From: Streptomyces griseoviridis
GTDB lineage: Bacteria; Actinomycetota; Actinomycetes; Streptomycetales; Streptomycetaceae
Length of the DNA: 64,000 nt
Reading direction: 5' to 3'
Assembly (NCBI RefSeq): GCF_005222485.1
Contig: NZ_CP029078.1
Coordinates: forward strand, 6,635,501-6,699,500
In this document: positions 1 through 7,999 of the stretch, piece after piece
How positions within the stretch are numbered: the stretch's first letter is position 1
Layout: each line of letters begins with the position of its first letter
The notes under the pieces: model-generated
What the model saw: the letters and a program-made list of their open reading frames with translations, nothing else
What the model was told of the DNA's origin: nothing
Database searches by the model: none
Translations under genes and position numbers: made by a program

Positions 1-69
1 GGAGCCTGCGGTGGCGAAGCGCAGGAGGGTGGTCTCGGCGAGCGGGCCGGTGGTGGTGGGTGTCGTCAT
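1..69 (-). CDS. cysN: Sulfate adenylyltransferase subunit 1 (partial, N-terminus only)
   Basis: Only the first 23 codons lie in the window; the gene runs off the left edge. It reads MTTPTTTGPLAETTLLRFAT and starts two bases after the cysD stop codon on the same strand. The position, the tight coupling to cysD and the N-terminal sequence fit the GTPase subunit of ATP sulfurylase, which with CysD makes adenosine 5'-phosphosulfate from ATP and sulfate. Nothing of the GTPase core is visible here, so the call rests on context. Confidence 0.8.
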   Translation of the reverse strand, partial: MTTPTTTGPLAETTLLRFATAGS

Positions 70-71
70 GG

Positions 72-974
72 CTAGAAGTACCCCTCGCGCTTGCGGTCTT
101 CCATCGCGGCCTCGGACATCTTGTCGTCGGCGCGGGTCGCGCCGCGCTCGGTGAGGCGGGAGGCGGCGATCTCGACGATCACCTTCTCGATGCTGTCGGC
201 GTCCGAGTCGACGGCACCCGTGCAGGACATGTCTCCGACCGTCCGATATCTGACCTGCCGTTTCTCCACGGTCTCGCTGTCCTTGGGGCCGCCCCACTCG
301 CCTGCGGTCAGCCACATCCCGGCCCGCTGGAACACCTCGCGTTCGTGGGCGAAGTAGATGTCGGGGAGTGCGATGGCTTCGCGGGCTATGTACTGCCAGA
401 CGTCGAGTTCGGTCCAGTTGGAGAGGGGGAAGACGCGGACGTGTTCGCCGGGGGCGTGGCGTCCGTTGTAGAGGTTCCAGAGTTCGGGGCGCTGGCGGCG
501 GGGGTCCCACTGGGAGAATTCGTCGCGCAGGGAGAAGACGCGTTCTTTGGCGCGGGCTTTCTCCTCGTCGCGTCGTCCGCCGCCGAAGACGGCGTCGAAG
601 CGTTCGGTCTGGATCTTCTCGGTGAGGGGGAGGGTCTGGAGGGGGTTGCGGGTGCCGTCGGGTCGTTCGCGCAGGGTGCCGCGGTCGATGTAGTCCTGGA
701 CGGAGGCGATGTGCAGGCGCAGGCCGTGGTGTTCGACGGTGCGGTCGCGGTGGTCGAGGACTTCGGGGAAGTTGTGGCCGGTGTCGACGTGGAGGAGGGA
801 GAAGGGGACGGCGGCGGGGGTGAAGGCTTTGAGGGCGAGGTGCAGCATGACGATGGAGTCCTTGCCGCCGGAGAAGAGGATCACCGGCCGTTCGAACTCG
901 CCCGCGACCTCGCGGAAGATGTGGACGGCCTCCGACTCCAGCGCGTCCAGATGCGACAGCGTGAACGGGTTCAC
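72..974 (-). CDS. cysD: Sulfate adenylyltransferase subunit 2
   Basis: Catalytic subunit of ATP sulfurylase in assimilatory sulfate activation, 300 residues, the family's usual length. The N-type ATP pyrophosphatase P-loop SGGKDS is near residue 35, and the family signatures FGGGRRDEEKARAKERVFS and RVFPLSNWTELDVW are intact. The C-terminus ends MSEAAMEDRKREGYF, as in other actinobacterial CysD. The start is a GTG that overlaps the cysC stop by four bases (GTGA), so translation is probably coupled. The reading frame stays open far upstream, but that extension is only the shadow of cysC. Order is cysC-cysD-cysN; no cysH or sulfite reductase gene is seen here. Confidence 0.95.
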   Translation of the reverse strand: MNPFTLSHLDALESEAVHIFREVAGEFERPVILFSGGKDSIVMLHLALKAFTPAAVPFSLLHVDTGHNFPEVLDHRDRTVEHHGLRLHIASVQDYIDRGTLRERPDGTRNPLQTLPLTEKIQTERFDAVFGGGRRDEEKARAKERVFSLRDEFSQWDPRRQRPELWNLYNGRHAPGEHVRVFPLSNWTELDVWQYIAREAIALPDIYFAHEREVFQRAGMWLTAGEWGGPKDSETVEKRQVRYRTVGDMSCTGAVDSDADSIEKVIVEIAASRLTERGATRADDKMSEAAMEDRKREGYF

Positions 975-1528
975 AGCAGCCCCCGCTCCGCCAGCAGCGC
1001 GTACACCGCGTCCGCCGACTCCCGGGGCGTCTGGTCCTGCGTCGGCAGTACCAGCGCGGGGTCGACCGGCGGTTCGTACGGATCGTCGACCCCGGTCAGG
1101 CCGGTCAGCCGGCCCGCGGCCTGCCGGGCGTACAGCCCCTTCACGTCCCGCTCGCCGCACACCTCGACCGGCGTCGCCACATGCACCTCCAGATACGGGG
1201 TGCCGCTCTGGCCGTGCCGCTCCCGCACCGCCTCGCGGCTGTCCGCGTACGGCGCGATGACGGGGACGAGGGACAGCACGCCGTTGCGCGCGAGGACCTC
1301 GGAGACCAGGCCGACGCGCTGCACGTTGGTGAACCGGTCGGCCCGGGAGAACCCCAGCCCCGCCGAGAGGAAACGGCGGATCTCGTCGCCGTCGAGCACC
1401 TCCACGCGGCGGCCCTCGGCCTTCAGCCGGTCGCCGAGCAGGCGGGCGATGGTCGTCTTGCCCGCGCTCGGCAGCCCCGTCAGCCAGACCGTGGCCCCCT
1501 GGGCCCTTGACGTGCTGGTCATGCGCAA
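971..1528 (-). CDS. cysC: Adenylylsulfate kinase
   Basis: Phosphorylates APS to PAPS, the second step of sulfate activation. At 185 residues it is a typical stand-alone APS kinase. The Walker A motif GLPSAGKTT lies at residues 18-26, followed by the APS-kinase signatures LDGDEIRRFLSAGLGFSRADR and the FTNVQRVG region. It is the first gene of the minus-strand cys operon, with about 190 bp of non-coding DNA upstream and a purine-rich stretch (GGGAAAGAGGA) before the ATG. Its stop overlaps the cysD GTG. In many Streptomyces, cysH and a sulfite reductase precede cysC; here they are absent from the neighbourhood and must be elsewhere or replaced. Confidence 0.95.
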   Translation of the reverse strand: MRMTSTSRAQGATVWLTGLPSAGKTTIARLLGDRLKAEGRRVEVLDGDEIRRFLSAGLGFSRADRFTNVQRVGLVSEVLARNGVLSLVPVIAPYADSREAVRERHGQSGTPYLEVHVATPVEVCGERDVKGLYARQAAGRLTGLTGVDDPYEPPVDPALVLPTQDQTPRESADAVYALLAERGLL

Positions 1529-1722
1529 AGTCCTCTTTCCCTTCCGGCCTCCGACCCGTCGAACGGTAGGTAAGAAGTCTGAGAGGAGAGGTTGAGGAGT
1601 CTGAGGTTTGGCTTAGTGACTCCTGGTACGCACGGGGCGACGACAGCCGACAGCCGACAGCCAGCGGACAGCGGAGGCGCAGGGCGGTCGACGTCGCCCC
1701 TCCCGCCCGACGGCCGGACGTG

Positions 1723-2535
1723 TCACAGCCCCACGAAGACACCGCCCGCGTCCCTGAGCCGCTCGTGCAGTGCCCGGAACACCGCAGCCGACCGCTCGCC
1801 CGGCCACTCCGCCGGCAGCAGCCTGGCCGGCAGACCCGGGTCGGTGTACGGCAGGTGGCGCCAGGAGTCGAGGGCGAGCAGGTAGTCCCGGTAGGCGTCC
1901 TCGGGCGGGGTGTCCGCGCGCCGCTCCCAGGCGTGCAGCACCGGGGCGTGCCGGTCGAGGAACGCCTCGTGCTCCTTGGCGATCGCGGCCAGGTCCCACC
2001 AGCGGGCGACCGCGTCGACCGTCGGCGCGAAGCCGAGATGCTCGCCCCTGAAGAAGTCGACGTACGGTTCCAGACGCAGCCGCTCCAGGGTGTGCCTGCA
2101 CTCCTCGTACAGCCGGGCCGGCGCGATCCACACGCCGGGTGCCGCGGCGCCGAAGCCGAGACCGGCCAGCCGGGAGCGCAGCACATGCCGCTTCTGCCGC
2201 TCCGACTCCGGGACCGAGAAGACGGCGAGCACCCACCCCTCGTCCTCGGCGGCGCCGTCCGGATAGACGCGCCGGTCGCCGTCGTCGAGCAACTGTTGGG
2301 CCTGCGACGACAGTTCGTACCCGGCGGCGCCCCGCGCGGTGCGGGCGGGCAGCAGCAGCCCGCGCCGTTTGAGGCGGGACACCGAGGAACGCACCGAGGG
2401 CGCGTCCACGCCGACCGCCGCCAGGAGCCGGATCAGCTCGGCGACGGGTACCGGGCCGGGCACGAAGCGGCCGTATGCGCCGTAGAGCGTGACGATGAGA
2501 GACCGTGGTGCATGCTGGTCGGACACGTTGATCAT
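1723..2535 (-). CDS. PaaX-family transcriptional repressor
   Basis: 270-residue regulator with the PaaX architecture: an N-terminal winged-helix region (SLIVTLYGAYGRFVPGPVP, then SVRSSVSRLKRRGLL as recognition helix), a central ferredoxin-like domain (GWVLAVFSVPESERQKRHVLRSRLAGLGFG) and the C-terminal PaaX domain (AYRDYLLALDSWRHLPYTDPGLPARLLPAEWPG). PaaX proteins repress aryl-CoA catabolic genes and are released by an aryl-CoA effector. It lies 15 bp downstream of the acyl-CoA ligase in the same direction and is probably cotranscribed with it, so the enzyme that makes the CoA thioester sits next to the likely sensor of that thioester. The effector here is unknown. Confidence 0.88.
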   Translation of the reverse strand: MINVSDQHAPRSLIVTLYGAYGRFVPGPVPVAELIRLLAAVGVDAPSVRSSVSRLKRRGLLLPARTARGAAGYELSSQAQQLLDDGDRRVYPDGAAEDEGWVLAVFSVPESERQKRHVLRSRLAGLGFGAAAPGVWIAPARLYEECRHTLERLRLEPYVDFFRGEHLGFAPTVDAVARWWDLAAIAKEHEAFLDRHAPVLHAWERRADTPPEDAYRDYLLALDSWRHLPYTDPGLPARLLPAEWPGERSAAVFRALHERLRDAGGVFVGL

Positions 2536-2550
2536 CTTAGGTCGTCGGTA

Positions 2551-4143
2551 TCAGCGCTGGTCACCATCGGTGCGCAATCGGAATCGCTGGAGTTTGCCGG
2601 TCGCCGTGCGCGGCAGCGTCCGCACGAGGACGATCTCGCGCGGACACTTGTAGGGGACCAGTTCGGACGTGACGAAGGCGCGCAGCGCCTCGGTGTCCGG
2701 CTCGGCGCCCTCCCTGAGGACCGCGTACGCCACCACCACCTGCCCCCTGGCCTCGTCGGGCCGCCCCACGACGGCCGCCTCGACGACGTCCGGATGGCGC
2801 AGCAGCGCGTCCTCCACCTCGGGGCCCGCGATGTTGTACCCGGCGGAGACGATCATGTCGTCGGCGCGGGCCACATAGCGGAAGTACCCGTCGGCGTCCC
2901 GGACATAGGTGTCGCCCGTAACGTTCCAGCCGCCGCGCACGTACTCCCGCTGCCGCGGGTCGGCGAGGTAGCGGCAGCCGACCGGACCGCGCACCGCGAG
3001 CAGCCCCGGCCGGCCGTCGGGCACCGGCTCGCCCCGCTCGTCCTGCACCCGAGCCTGCCACCCGGGCACCGGTATCCCGGTCGTCCCCGGCCTGATCCGG
3101 TCGTCCGCCGCGGAGACGAAGATGTGCAACAGCTCGGTGGCGCCTATGCCGTTGACGATCCGCAGCCCGGTCAGCTCCCGCCAGGCGTGCCACGTCGCGG
3201 CGGGCAGGTTCTCGCCGGCGGACACACAGCGGCGCAGCGACGACAGATCGTGCCCGTCCGCCTCGGCGAGCATCGCGCGGTAGGCCGTCGGCGCGGTGAA
3301 CAGCACCGACACCCGGTGCGCGGCTATCGCGGGCAACAGCTGCCTGGGGCCCGCCTGTTCGAGGAGCAGTGCGCTGGCGCCGGCCCGCATCGGGAACACC
3401 ACGAGCCCGCCGAGCCCGAAGGTGAACCCGAGCGGGGGGCTCCCGGCGAACACGTCGTCCGCGCGCGGTCGCAGCACATGCCGGGAGAAGGTGTCCGCGA
3501 CGGCGAGCACATCCCGGTGGAAGTGCATGCATCCCTTCGGCCGGCCGGTGGTGCCGGAGGTGAACGCGATCAGCGCGACGTCGTCGGCCGCCGTGTCGAC
3601 GGCACGGTACGGGGTGTCGGGCGCGGCCCTGCGCAGCAGATCGCCCGGCTCCTCGCCGCCGTACGCGGTGATCCGCAGGCCGGGGACCTCCGCCCGCGCC
3701 AGGTCGTCGACGCACCGGGCGTCGCACAGCGCGTGCGACACCTCGGCGATGGCGCAGACCGTGCTCAGCTCGTGCGGCCGTGACTGCGCCAGTACGGTGA
3801 CGGCGACCGCGCCCGCCTTCAGCACCGCGAGCCAACAGGCCACCAGCCAGGGCGTGGTGGGGCCGCGCAGCAGCACCCGGTTGCCGGGGACGACCCCGAG
3901 GTCACCGGTGAGGACGTGGGCGAGCCGGTCGACGTGGGCGCTCAACTCCCGGTAGCTCCAGCGGACACCGGCCGGAGTGCGGAACGCGGGCCGGTCGGGG
4001 TCCGGCCCCGACAGCAGCTCGGCGGCGCAGTTCAGCCGGTCCGGGTAGCGCAGCTCGGGCAGGTCGAACCGGAGGTCGGGCCACTCGTCGGGCGGCGGGA
4101 GATGGTCGCGCGCGAAGGTGTCCACATGAGCCGAGACGTTCAT
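2551..4143 (-). CDS. AMP-dependent aryl/acyl-CoA ligase (benzoate- or 2-aminobenzoate-CoA ligase type)
   Basis: 530-residue ANL-superfamily adenylate-forming enzyme predicted to activate a carboxylic acid to its CoA thioester. The P-loop-like motif AFTSGTTGRPKG, the A5 region NGIGATELLHIF, the hinge YVARADDMIVSAGYNIAGPEVE and the C-terminal lysine motif PRTATGKLQR are all present. The overall pattern, especially NGIGATELLHIF, resembles benzoate-CoA and 2-aminobenzoate-CoA ligases. The ATG at 4143 was chosen over upstream in-frame codons because it begins the conserved N-terminus and leaves a divergent promoter region. Neighbours (PaaX, acyl-CoA dehydrogenase, RidA) support aromatic or short-chain acid catabolism. 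The substrate cannot be told from sequence, and the ring hydroxylase expected of the 2-aminobenzoyl-CoA route is missing. Confidence 0.85.
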   Translation of the reverse strand: MNVSAHVDTFARDHLPPPDEWPDLRFDLPELRYPDRLNCAAELLSGPDPDRPAFRTPAGVRWSYRELSAHVDRLAHVLTGDLGVVPGNRVLLRGPTTPWLVACWLAVLKAGAVAVTVLAQSRPHELSTVCAIAEVSHALCDARCVDDLARAEVPGLRITAYGGEEPGDLLRRAAPDTPYRAVDTAADDVALIAFTSGTTGRPKGCMHFHRDVLAVADTFSRHVLRPRADDVFAGSPPLGFTFGLGGLVVFPMRAGASALLLEQAGPRQLLPAIAAHRVSVLFTAPTAYRAMLAEADGHDLSSLRRCVSAGENLPAATWHAWRELTGLRIVNGIGATELLHIFVSAADDRIRPGTTGIPVPGWQARVQDERGEPVPDGRPGLLAVRGPVGCRYLADPRQREYVRGGWNVTGDTYVRDADGYFRYVARADDMIVSAGYNIAGPEVEDALLRHPDVVEAAVVGRPDEARGQVVVAYAVLREGAEPDTEALRAFVTSELVPYKCPREIVLVRTLPRTATGKLQRFRLRTDGDQR

Positions 4144-4210
4144 GGCGGTGCGCCCCCTTGGCTTCGTGGGCGTCGACGCGGGCGTGGGCCGTGCGGTCCG
4201 CGCACCGAGC

Positions 4211-4248
4211 GTATCGTGTTGGTGACGACAGTCAATGGTGCGCGATAC
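4211..4248. promoter_or_regulatory. Split inverted repeat between divergent catabolic genes (candidate PaaX operator)
   Basis: The hexamer GTATCG (4211-4216) is repeated in inverted form as CGATAC (4243-4248) with a 26-bp spacer; the match extends to seven of eight bases. It sits in the 149-bp intergenic region between the ligase (start 4143) and the acyl-CoA dehydrogenase (start 4293). Well-separated half-sites have been described for PaaX. The operator role is inferred from position. Confidence 0.4.
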
Positions 4249-4292
4249 CGTCGGGAGAGCGGCCGCGCCGGCCGCGCGGAGAGAGGACGGCG

Positions 4293-5531
4293 ATGCCCGC
4301 ATTCTCGCTCGAACCGGCACAGGAGAACTGGTGCGCCGAACTGCGCGCGCTCGCCGCCGACCGGCTGAGACCGCTCGCGGAGCGGGGCGGACCGGGCCGC
4401 GTCAACCGCCCGCTCCTCGCCGAACTGGGCCGACTCGGCCTGCTGCGGCGGCTGTTCACCTCCGGCGCGCTCGACCTCTGTCTGATGCGGGAGTCGCTGG
4501 GCTACGCCTGCACCGAGGCGGAGACGGCCCTCGCCCTCCAGGGCCTCGGCGCGCGTCCCGTCCACACCCACGGCACCCCGGCGCAACGCTCCCGCTGGCT
4601 GCCGGCCGTCACCGACGGCACGGCGGTCGCGGCCTTCGCCCTGACCGAGCCGGGCGCGGGCTCGGACGCCGGGGCGCTCGAACTGGGCGCGTGGCGGCGG
4701 GAAGTGTCAGACGCGGACAGGGCGGACCCAGAGGTCGGGTCCGCGGTCGGGTCCGAGTCCGGTGTCGGTGTCGAGTCCGGTGTCGGTGCTGACGCCGACG
4801 GCCTGGCGGGCTGGCGGCTCACCGGCACCAAGTGCTGGATCTCCAACGCGCCGGAGGCCGACTTCTACACCGTCTTCGCCCGTACGGGACCAGGCACCGG
4901 CTCCCGCGGTGTGACCGCCTTCCTGGTGCCCGCCGACCGCCCCGGCCTCACCGGCACGGCCCTGGACATGCTGTCGCCGCACCCGATCGGCACCCTCGAC
5001 TTCGACGCGGTCCCGGTCACCTCCGACGACGTCCTCGGCGAGGTCGGCGGCGGCTTCCGGGTCGCGATGGCCACCCTCAACCTGTTCCGCCCCAGCGTCG
5101 GCGCCTTCGCCGTCGGCATGGCGCAGGCGGCCCTCGACGCCACTCTCACCCACACCGCCGAACGCGACGCCTTCGGTGGCAAGTTGCGGGACCTTCAGAC
5201 GGTCGCCCACCAGGTCGCCGAGATGTCCCTGCGCACCGAGGCGGCCCGCCTCGTGGTGTACGCGGCGGCGACGGCCTACGACCGACAGGCGCCGGACGTG
5301 CCCGGCCGGGCGGCCATGGCGAAACTGCTCGCCACCGAGACGGCGCAGTATGTCGTCGACAGCGCCGTCCAGTTGCACGGCGCCCGCGCCCTGCGCCGCG
5401 GCCACCTCCTGGAACACCTCTACCGCGAGGTGCGCGCACCGCGCGTCTACGAGGGTGCGAGCGAGGTCCAACGGGGCATCATCGCCAAGGAGTTGTACAG
5501 GAACCTGCCCGAGAAGGAGGCCGAGAGATGA
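4293..5531 (+). CDS. Acyl-CoA dehydrogenase family protein
   Basis: 412-residue flavoenzyme predicted to introduce a double bond into an acyl-CoA. It shows the FAD/substrate motif AAFALTEPGAGSDAG, the second signature GTKCWISNA, the central SPHPIGTLDFDAVPV segment and the C-terminal region QLHGARALRRGHLLEHLYREVRAPRVYEGASEVQRGI, where the glutamate of YEG is the usual catalytic base. An insertion of about 30 residues rich in Val-Gly-Ser-Glu-Asp (residues about 140-170, with an internal GVGVESGVGAD-type repeat) separates the two N-terminal motifs, likely a surface loop. The ATG at 4293 follows a GAGAGGAC Shine-Dalgarno. The stop overlaps the next gene by four bases (ATGA). Confidence 0.88.
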   Translation: MPAFSLEPAQENWCAELRALAADRLRPLAERGGPGRVNRPLLAELGRLGLLRRLFTSGALDLCLMRESLGYACTEAETALALQGLGARPVHTHGTPAQRSRWLPAVTDGTAVAAFALTEPGAGSDAGALELGAWRREVSDADRADPEVGSAVGSESGVGVESGVGADADGLAGWRLTGTKCWISNAPEADFYTVFARTGPGTGSRGVTAFLVPADRPGLTGTALDMLSPHPIGTLDFDAVPVTSDDVLGEVGGGFRVAMATLNLFRPSVGAFAVGMAQAALDATLTHTAERDAFGGKLRDLQTVAHQVAEMSLRTEAARLVVYAAATAYDRQAPDVPGRAAMAKLLATETAQYVVDSAVQLHGARALRRGHLLEHLYREVRAPRVYEGASEVQRGIIAKELYRNLPEKEAER

Positions 5532-5926
5532 GCACCGAGCGCGTCAACCCGCCCGCCCTGTCCCCGCCGACCGGCTTCTCGCACGCCGTCGTCGCCACCG
5601 GCACCCGGATCGTCTTCCTGGCCGGCCAGACCGCCCTCGACCAGGACGGCAAGGTCGTCGGCGACACCCTCCCCGCGCAGTTCGAGCGGGCGCTCGGCAA
5701 CCTGCTGACCGCGCTCACCGCGGCCGGCGGCGCACCCGTCGACCTCGCCCGGGTCACCGTCTACACCACGGACCTCGCCGCCTACCGCGAGCACGCGGCG
5801 GAACTGGGGCGCCGCTGGCGGGAGTTGATGGGGCGGGACTATCCGGCGATGGCCGTCGTCGAGGTCGTCCGCCTGTGGGACGACAGGGCGCTGATCGAAC
5901 TGGACGGCTTCGCGGTGCTCCCGTAA
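5528..5926 (+). CDS. RidA family enamine/imine deaminase
   Basis: 132-residue YjgF/YER057c/UK114 protein. It has the family segments GTRIVFLAGQTALDQDGKVVG and LARVTVYTTDLAAYR, and ends AVVEVVRLWDDRALIELDGFAVL. The usual catalytic Arg of the GDITAQARQVLEN-like C-terminal helix region is represented by VVRLWD. RidA proteins hydrolyse reactive enamine or imine intermediates. The start codon lies inside the stop of the acyl-CoA dehydrogenase, so the two are translationally coupled. This suggests the pathway has a nitrogen-bearing intermediate, which would agree with a 2-aminobenzoate-type substrate for the neighbouring ligase; that link is inference. Confidence 0.85.
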   Translation: MSTERVNPPALSPPTGFSHAVVATGTRIVFLAGQTALDQDGKVVGDTLPAQFERALGNLLTALTAAGGAPVDLARVTVYTTDLAAYREHAAELGRRWRELMGRDYPAMAVVEVVRLWDDRALIELDGFAVLP

Positions 5927-5967
5927 CGCGCCAGGCCCGCCGCCCGCCGCTGGCCCCCGCCTCCGGC

Positions 5968-6162
5968 TCAGACGGCCGTCGTCAGCCGCGCGCCGGGCGT
6001 CCTGCGAGGTGCCACGGGGCGCCCCTCGGCCGTCAGCGCGCCGGTGTCGTCGAACACGATCGCGCCGTCGCACAGCAGACTCCAGCCCTGCTCGGGGTGG
6101 GCGGCGACGACGTGCGGGAGGCCCTGGTCGGCGGACGGGCACGAAGATCGGTGGGAACACAT
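5968..6162 (-). CDS. DUF5999 family small protein
   Basis: 64-residue protein starting MCSHRSSCPSAD with the conserved segment HPEQGWSLLCDGAIVFDDTG, matching a family of small streptomycete proteins of unknown function. The Cys/His at the N-terminus (C2, H4, C8) and one further cysteine suggest possible metal or redox chemistry, unproven. The ATG at 6162 was chosen because family members begin with MCSH; the frame is open further upstream but that part has no resemblance. It is convergent with the ridA gene. No promoter was recognised. Confidence 0.7.
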   Translation of the reverse strand: MCSHRSSCPSADQGLPHVVAAHPEQGWSLLCDGAIVFDDTGALTAEGRPVAPRRTPGARLTTAV

Positions 6163-6257
6163 GGCGCACCTCCACATCGGTGGGGGCCCGGCCGGGCCCC
6201 GTACCCAGACCATGCTCCGGTCGCGAACGCACCGCAGCGGCGGGACGGGAAGCGTGA

Positions 6258-6842
<585 letters not shown>

Positions 6843-6867
6843 GCCGCGCCCGGACGGGAGGCGGGCG

Positions 6868-7368
6868 TCAGCCCGCCTCCAGCTCCCGCTTCAGGTTGCG
6901 CAGGGTCTTCTCGATGTTGCGGGCCTGGAAGTCGGCGAAGGTCCGCCCGGAGGTGGCGATCCGGTCGAAGACGTTCGCGACGGGCGCAGGCCACGAGCGC
7001 CGGTCGTCCGTCCAGGTCTCCGTGACGCGGGTGCCGCCGTCGGCCGCCTCGAATCGGTACTCCCAGCTCGCGATCGGCCCGCGCAGCCGCGGGGTGCGGA
7101 CCCCGATGGCGTGCACCCGGAACGCGAACCGCCGGCCGGGCTCGGCCGCGGTGACGGTGCACCGCGTCACCCAGCGGACCCGCCCCCGCTTGTTCCGCCC
7201 GACGAAACTGCTCCCGAGCCCGGCAGGGCCGTCCGCCGAACCCGCCGTCGTCCCGAGGTTCTCGGGACTCCAGCGCCCCATGTCGGCGGGGCGGCTCACG
7301 GCCCGGTAGGCCACCTCGGGCGGGACCGCTACGACGATGCTGCCGCTCACGGTGAAGACTCGGCCCAC
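6868..7368 (-). CDS. SRPBCC (START/Bet v1-like) family protein
   Basis: 166 residues with the polyketide-cyclase/dehydrase-type SRPBCC pattern: SGSIVVAVPPEVAYRAVSRPADMGRWSPEN at the N-terminus, WVTRCTVTAAEPGRRFAFRV in the middle and the EYRFEAADGGTRVTETWTDD hairpin. These helix-grip proteins bind hydrophobic ligands; no ligand can be predicted. The initiator is a GTG. It stands alone between two convergent or divergent neighbours and gives no pathway clue. Confidence 0.75.
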   Translation of the reverse strand: MGRVFTVSGSIVVAVPPEVAYRAVSRPADMGRWSPENLGTTAGSADGPAGLGSSFVGRNKRGRVRWVTRCTVTAAEPGRRFAFRVHAIGVRTPRLRGPIASWEYRFEAADGGTRVTETWTDDRRSWPAPVANVFDRIATSGRTFADFQARNIEKTLRNLKRELEAG

Positions 7369-7818
7369 TGCACTGCCTCTCGCCGGAAACCCGAAGCTAC
7401 TGTCGGGTAGTAATCATGGCACGCGGCGATGTTCCCCTGAACTGCTCCCGCGCCCCCGGCCGTTCCCCGCGTCGTGCGCGGCAGCACCGGAGAGGGCCCG
7501 CGGCTCCCTGGTGAACAGTGAGCGAATTCCCTCGGGGGAGGGAATGTGCAATTGATCGAGTGGCGCGAATTCGCCCATCCGTCGACGGCGTGAGGGGGAA
7601 TGCGGCAGACGGCGCGTTTTCGTCCTGAACCGGCGCCCGGATTCGGGTCTGTCTCGCGATGTGGAGGCGATGTGGAGCGGACCGTCGCCGCGGTGACTCG
7701 TGTCCCCTGCGAAAGGTCCGCACCATTGAAAGGTGATCTTCCGGTCACTCTCGCCACCGAGTCGGGCCTGCGTCTTTCACGTGGAAACGGGACAAGCGCG
7801 CGGGGGGCTCAGAGGATT
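7369..7818. other. Intergenic stretch without a supported gene
   Basis: About 450 bp. Several open frames cross it on both strands, but none has a recognisable product or a convincing ribosome-binding site. The DNA is less GC-rich than its surroundings. Confidence 0.5.
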
Positions 7819-7846
7819 TTGTTTCCAGCTGCGCACTGGCTAATCT
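7819..7846 (+). promoter_or_regulatory. Candidate promoter for the short hydrophobic-peptide gene
   Basis: TTGTTT (7819-7824) and TAATCT (7841-7846) are separated by 16 bp, resembling a housekeeping sigma promoter. Transcription would start near 7853, about 37 bases before the GTG at 7890. It lies in a locally AT-richer segment. Assigned from sequence pattern only. Confidence 0.4.
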
Positions 7847-7889
7847 TCTGATCTTCCGATGATCGACTCTTCATTGCGCAAGGAGCTCG

Positions 7890-7976
7890 GTGAACCGTTA
7901 CCGCATGCTGTCCATAGCCTTGTCGGCCCTTTCTGTCGCCTACATGGCTCCGGTGGTGCTCCGCTGGATGTGGTGA
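7890..7976 (+). CDS. Candidate short hydrophobic peptide (28 residues)
   Basis: A GTG codon follows AAGGAG (7880-7885) at a spacing of four bases and opens a 28-codon frame ending in TGA at 7974-7976. The peptide begins MNRYRMLSIAL, continues with a hydrophobic stretch (SALSVAYMAPVVL) and ends RWMW. It has a positively charged N-terminus and one possible membrane-spanning or membrane-associated segment. A candidate promoter lies just upstream. It is convergent with the end of the SARP/TPR regulator (8000). No family was recognised. It may be a small membrane protein or a signalling or modified peptide; chance occurrence is also possible. Confidence 0.4.
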   Translation: MNRYRMLSIALSALSVAYMAPVVLRWMW

Positions 7977-7999
7977 TCGCGCACCGGCTCCGGGGAAGC

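Noticed and set aside
60..1595. Long plus-strand open frame of about 500 codons across the cys operon
   Set aside because: It is the antisense shadow of cysD and cysC; composition is Gly/Val/Glu-rich without any recognised family, and the minus-strand genes are clear.
1720..3783. Open plus-strand frame of nearly 690 codons
   Set aside because: Antisense to the PaaX and CoA-ligase genes; no start signal and no protein family.
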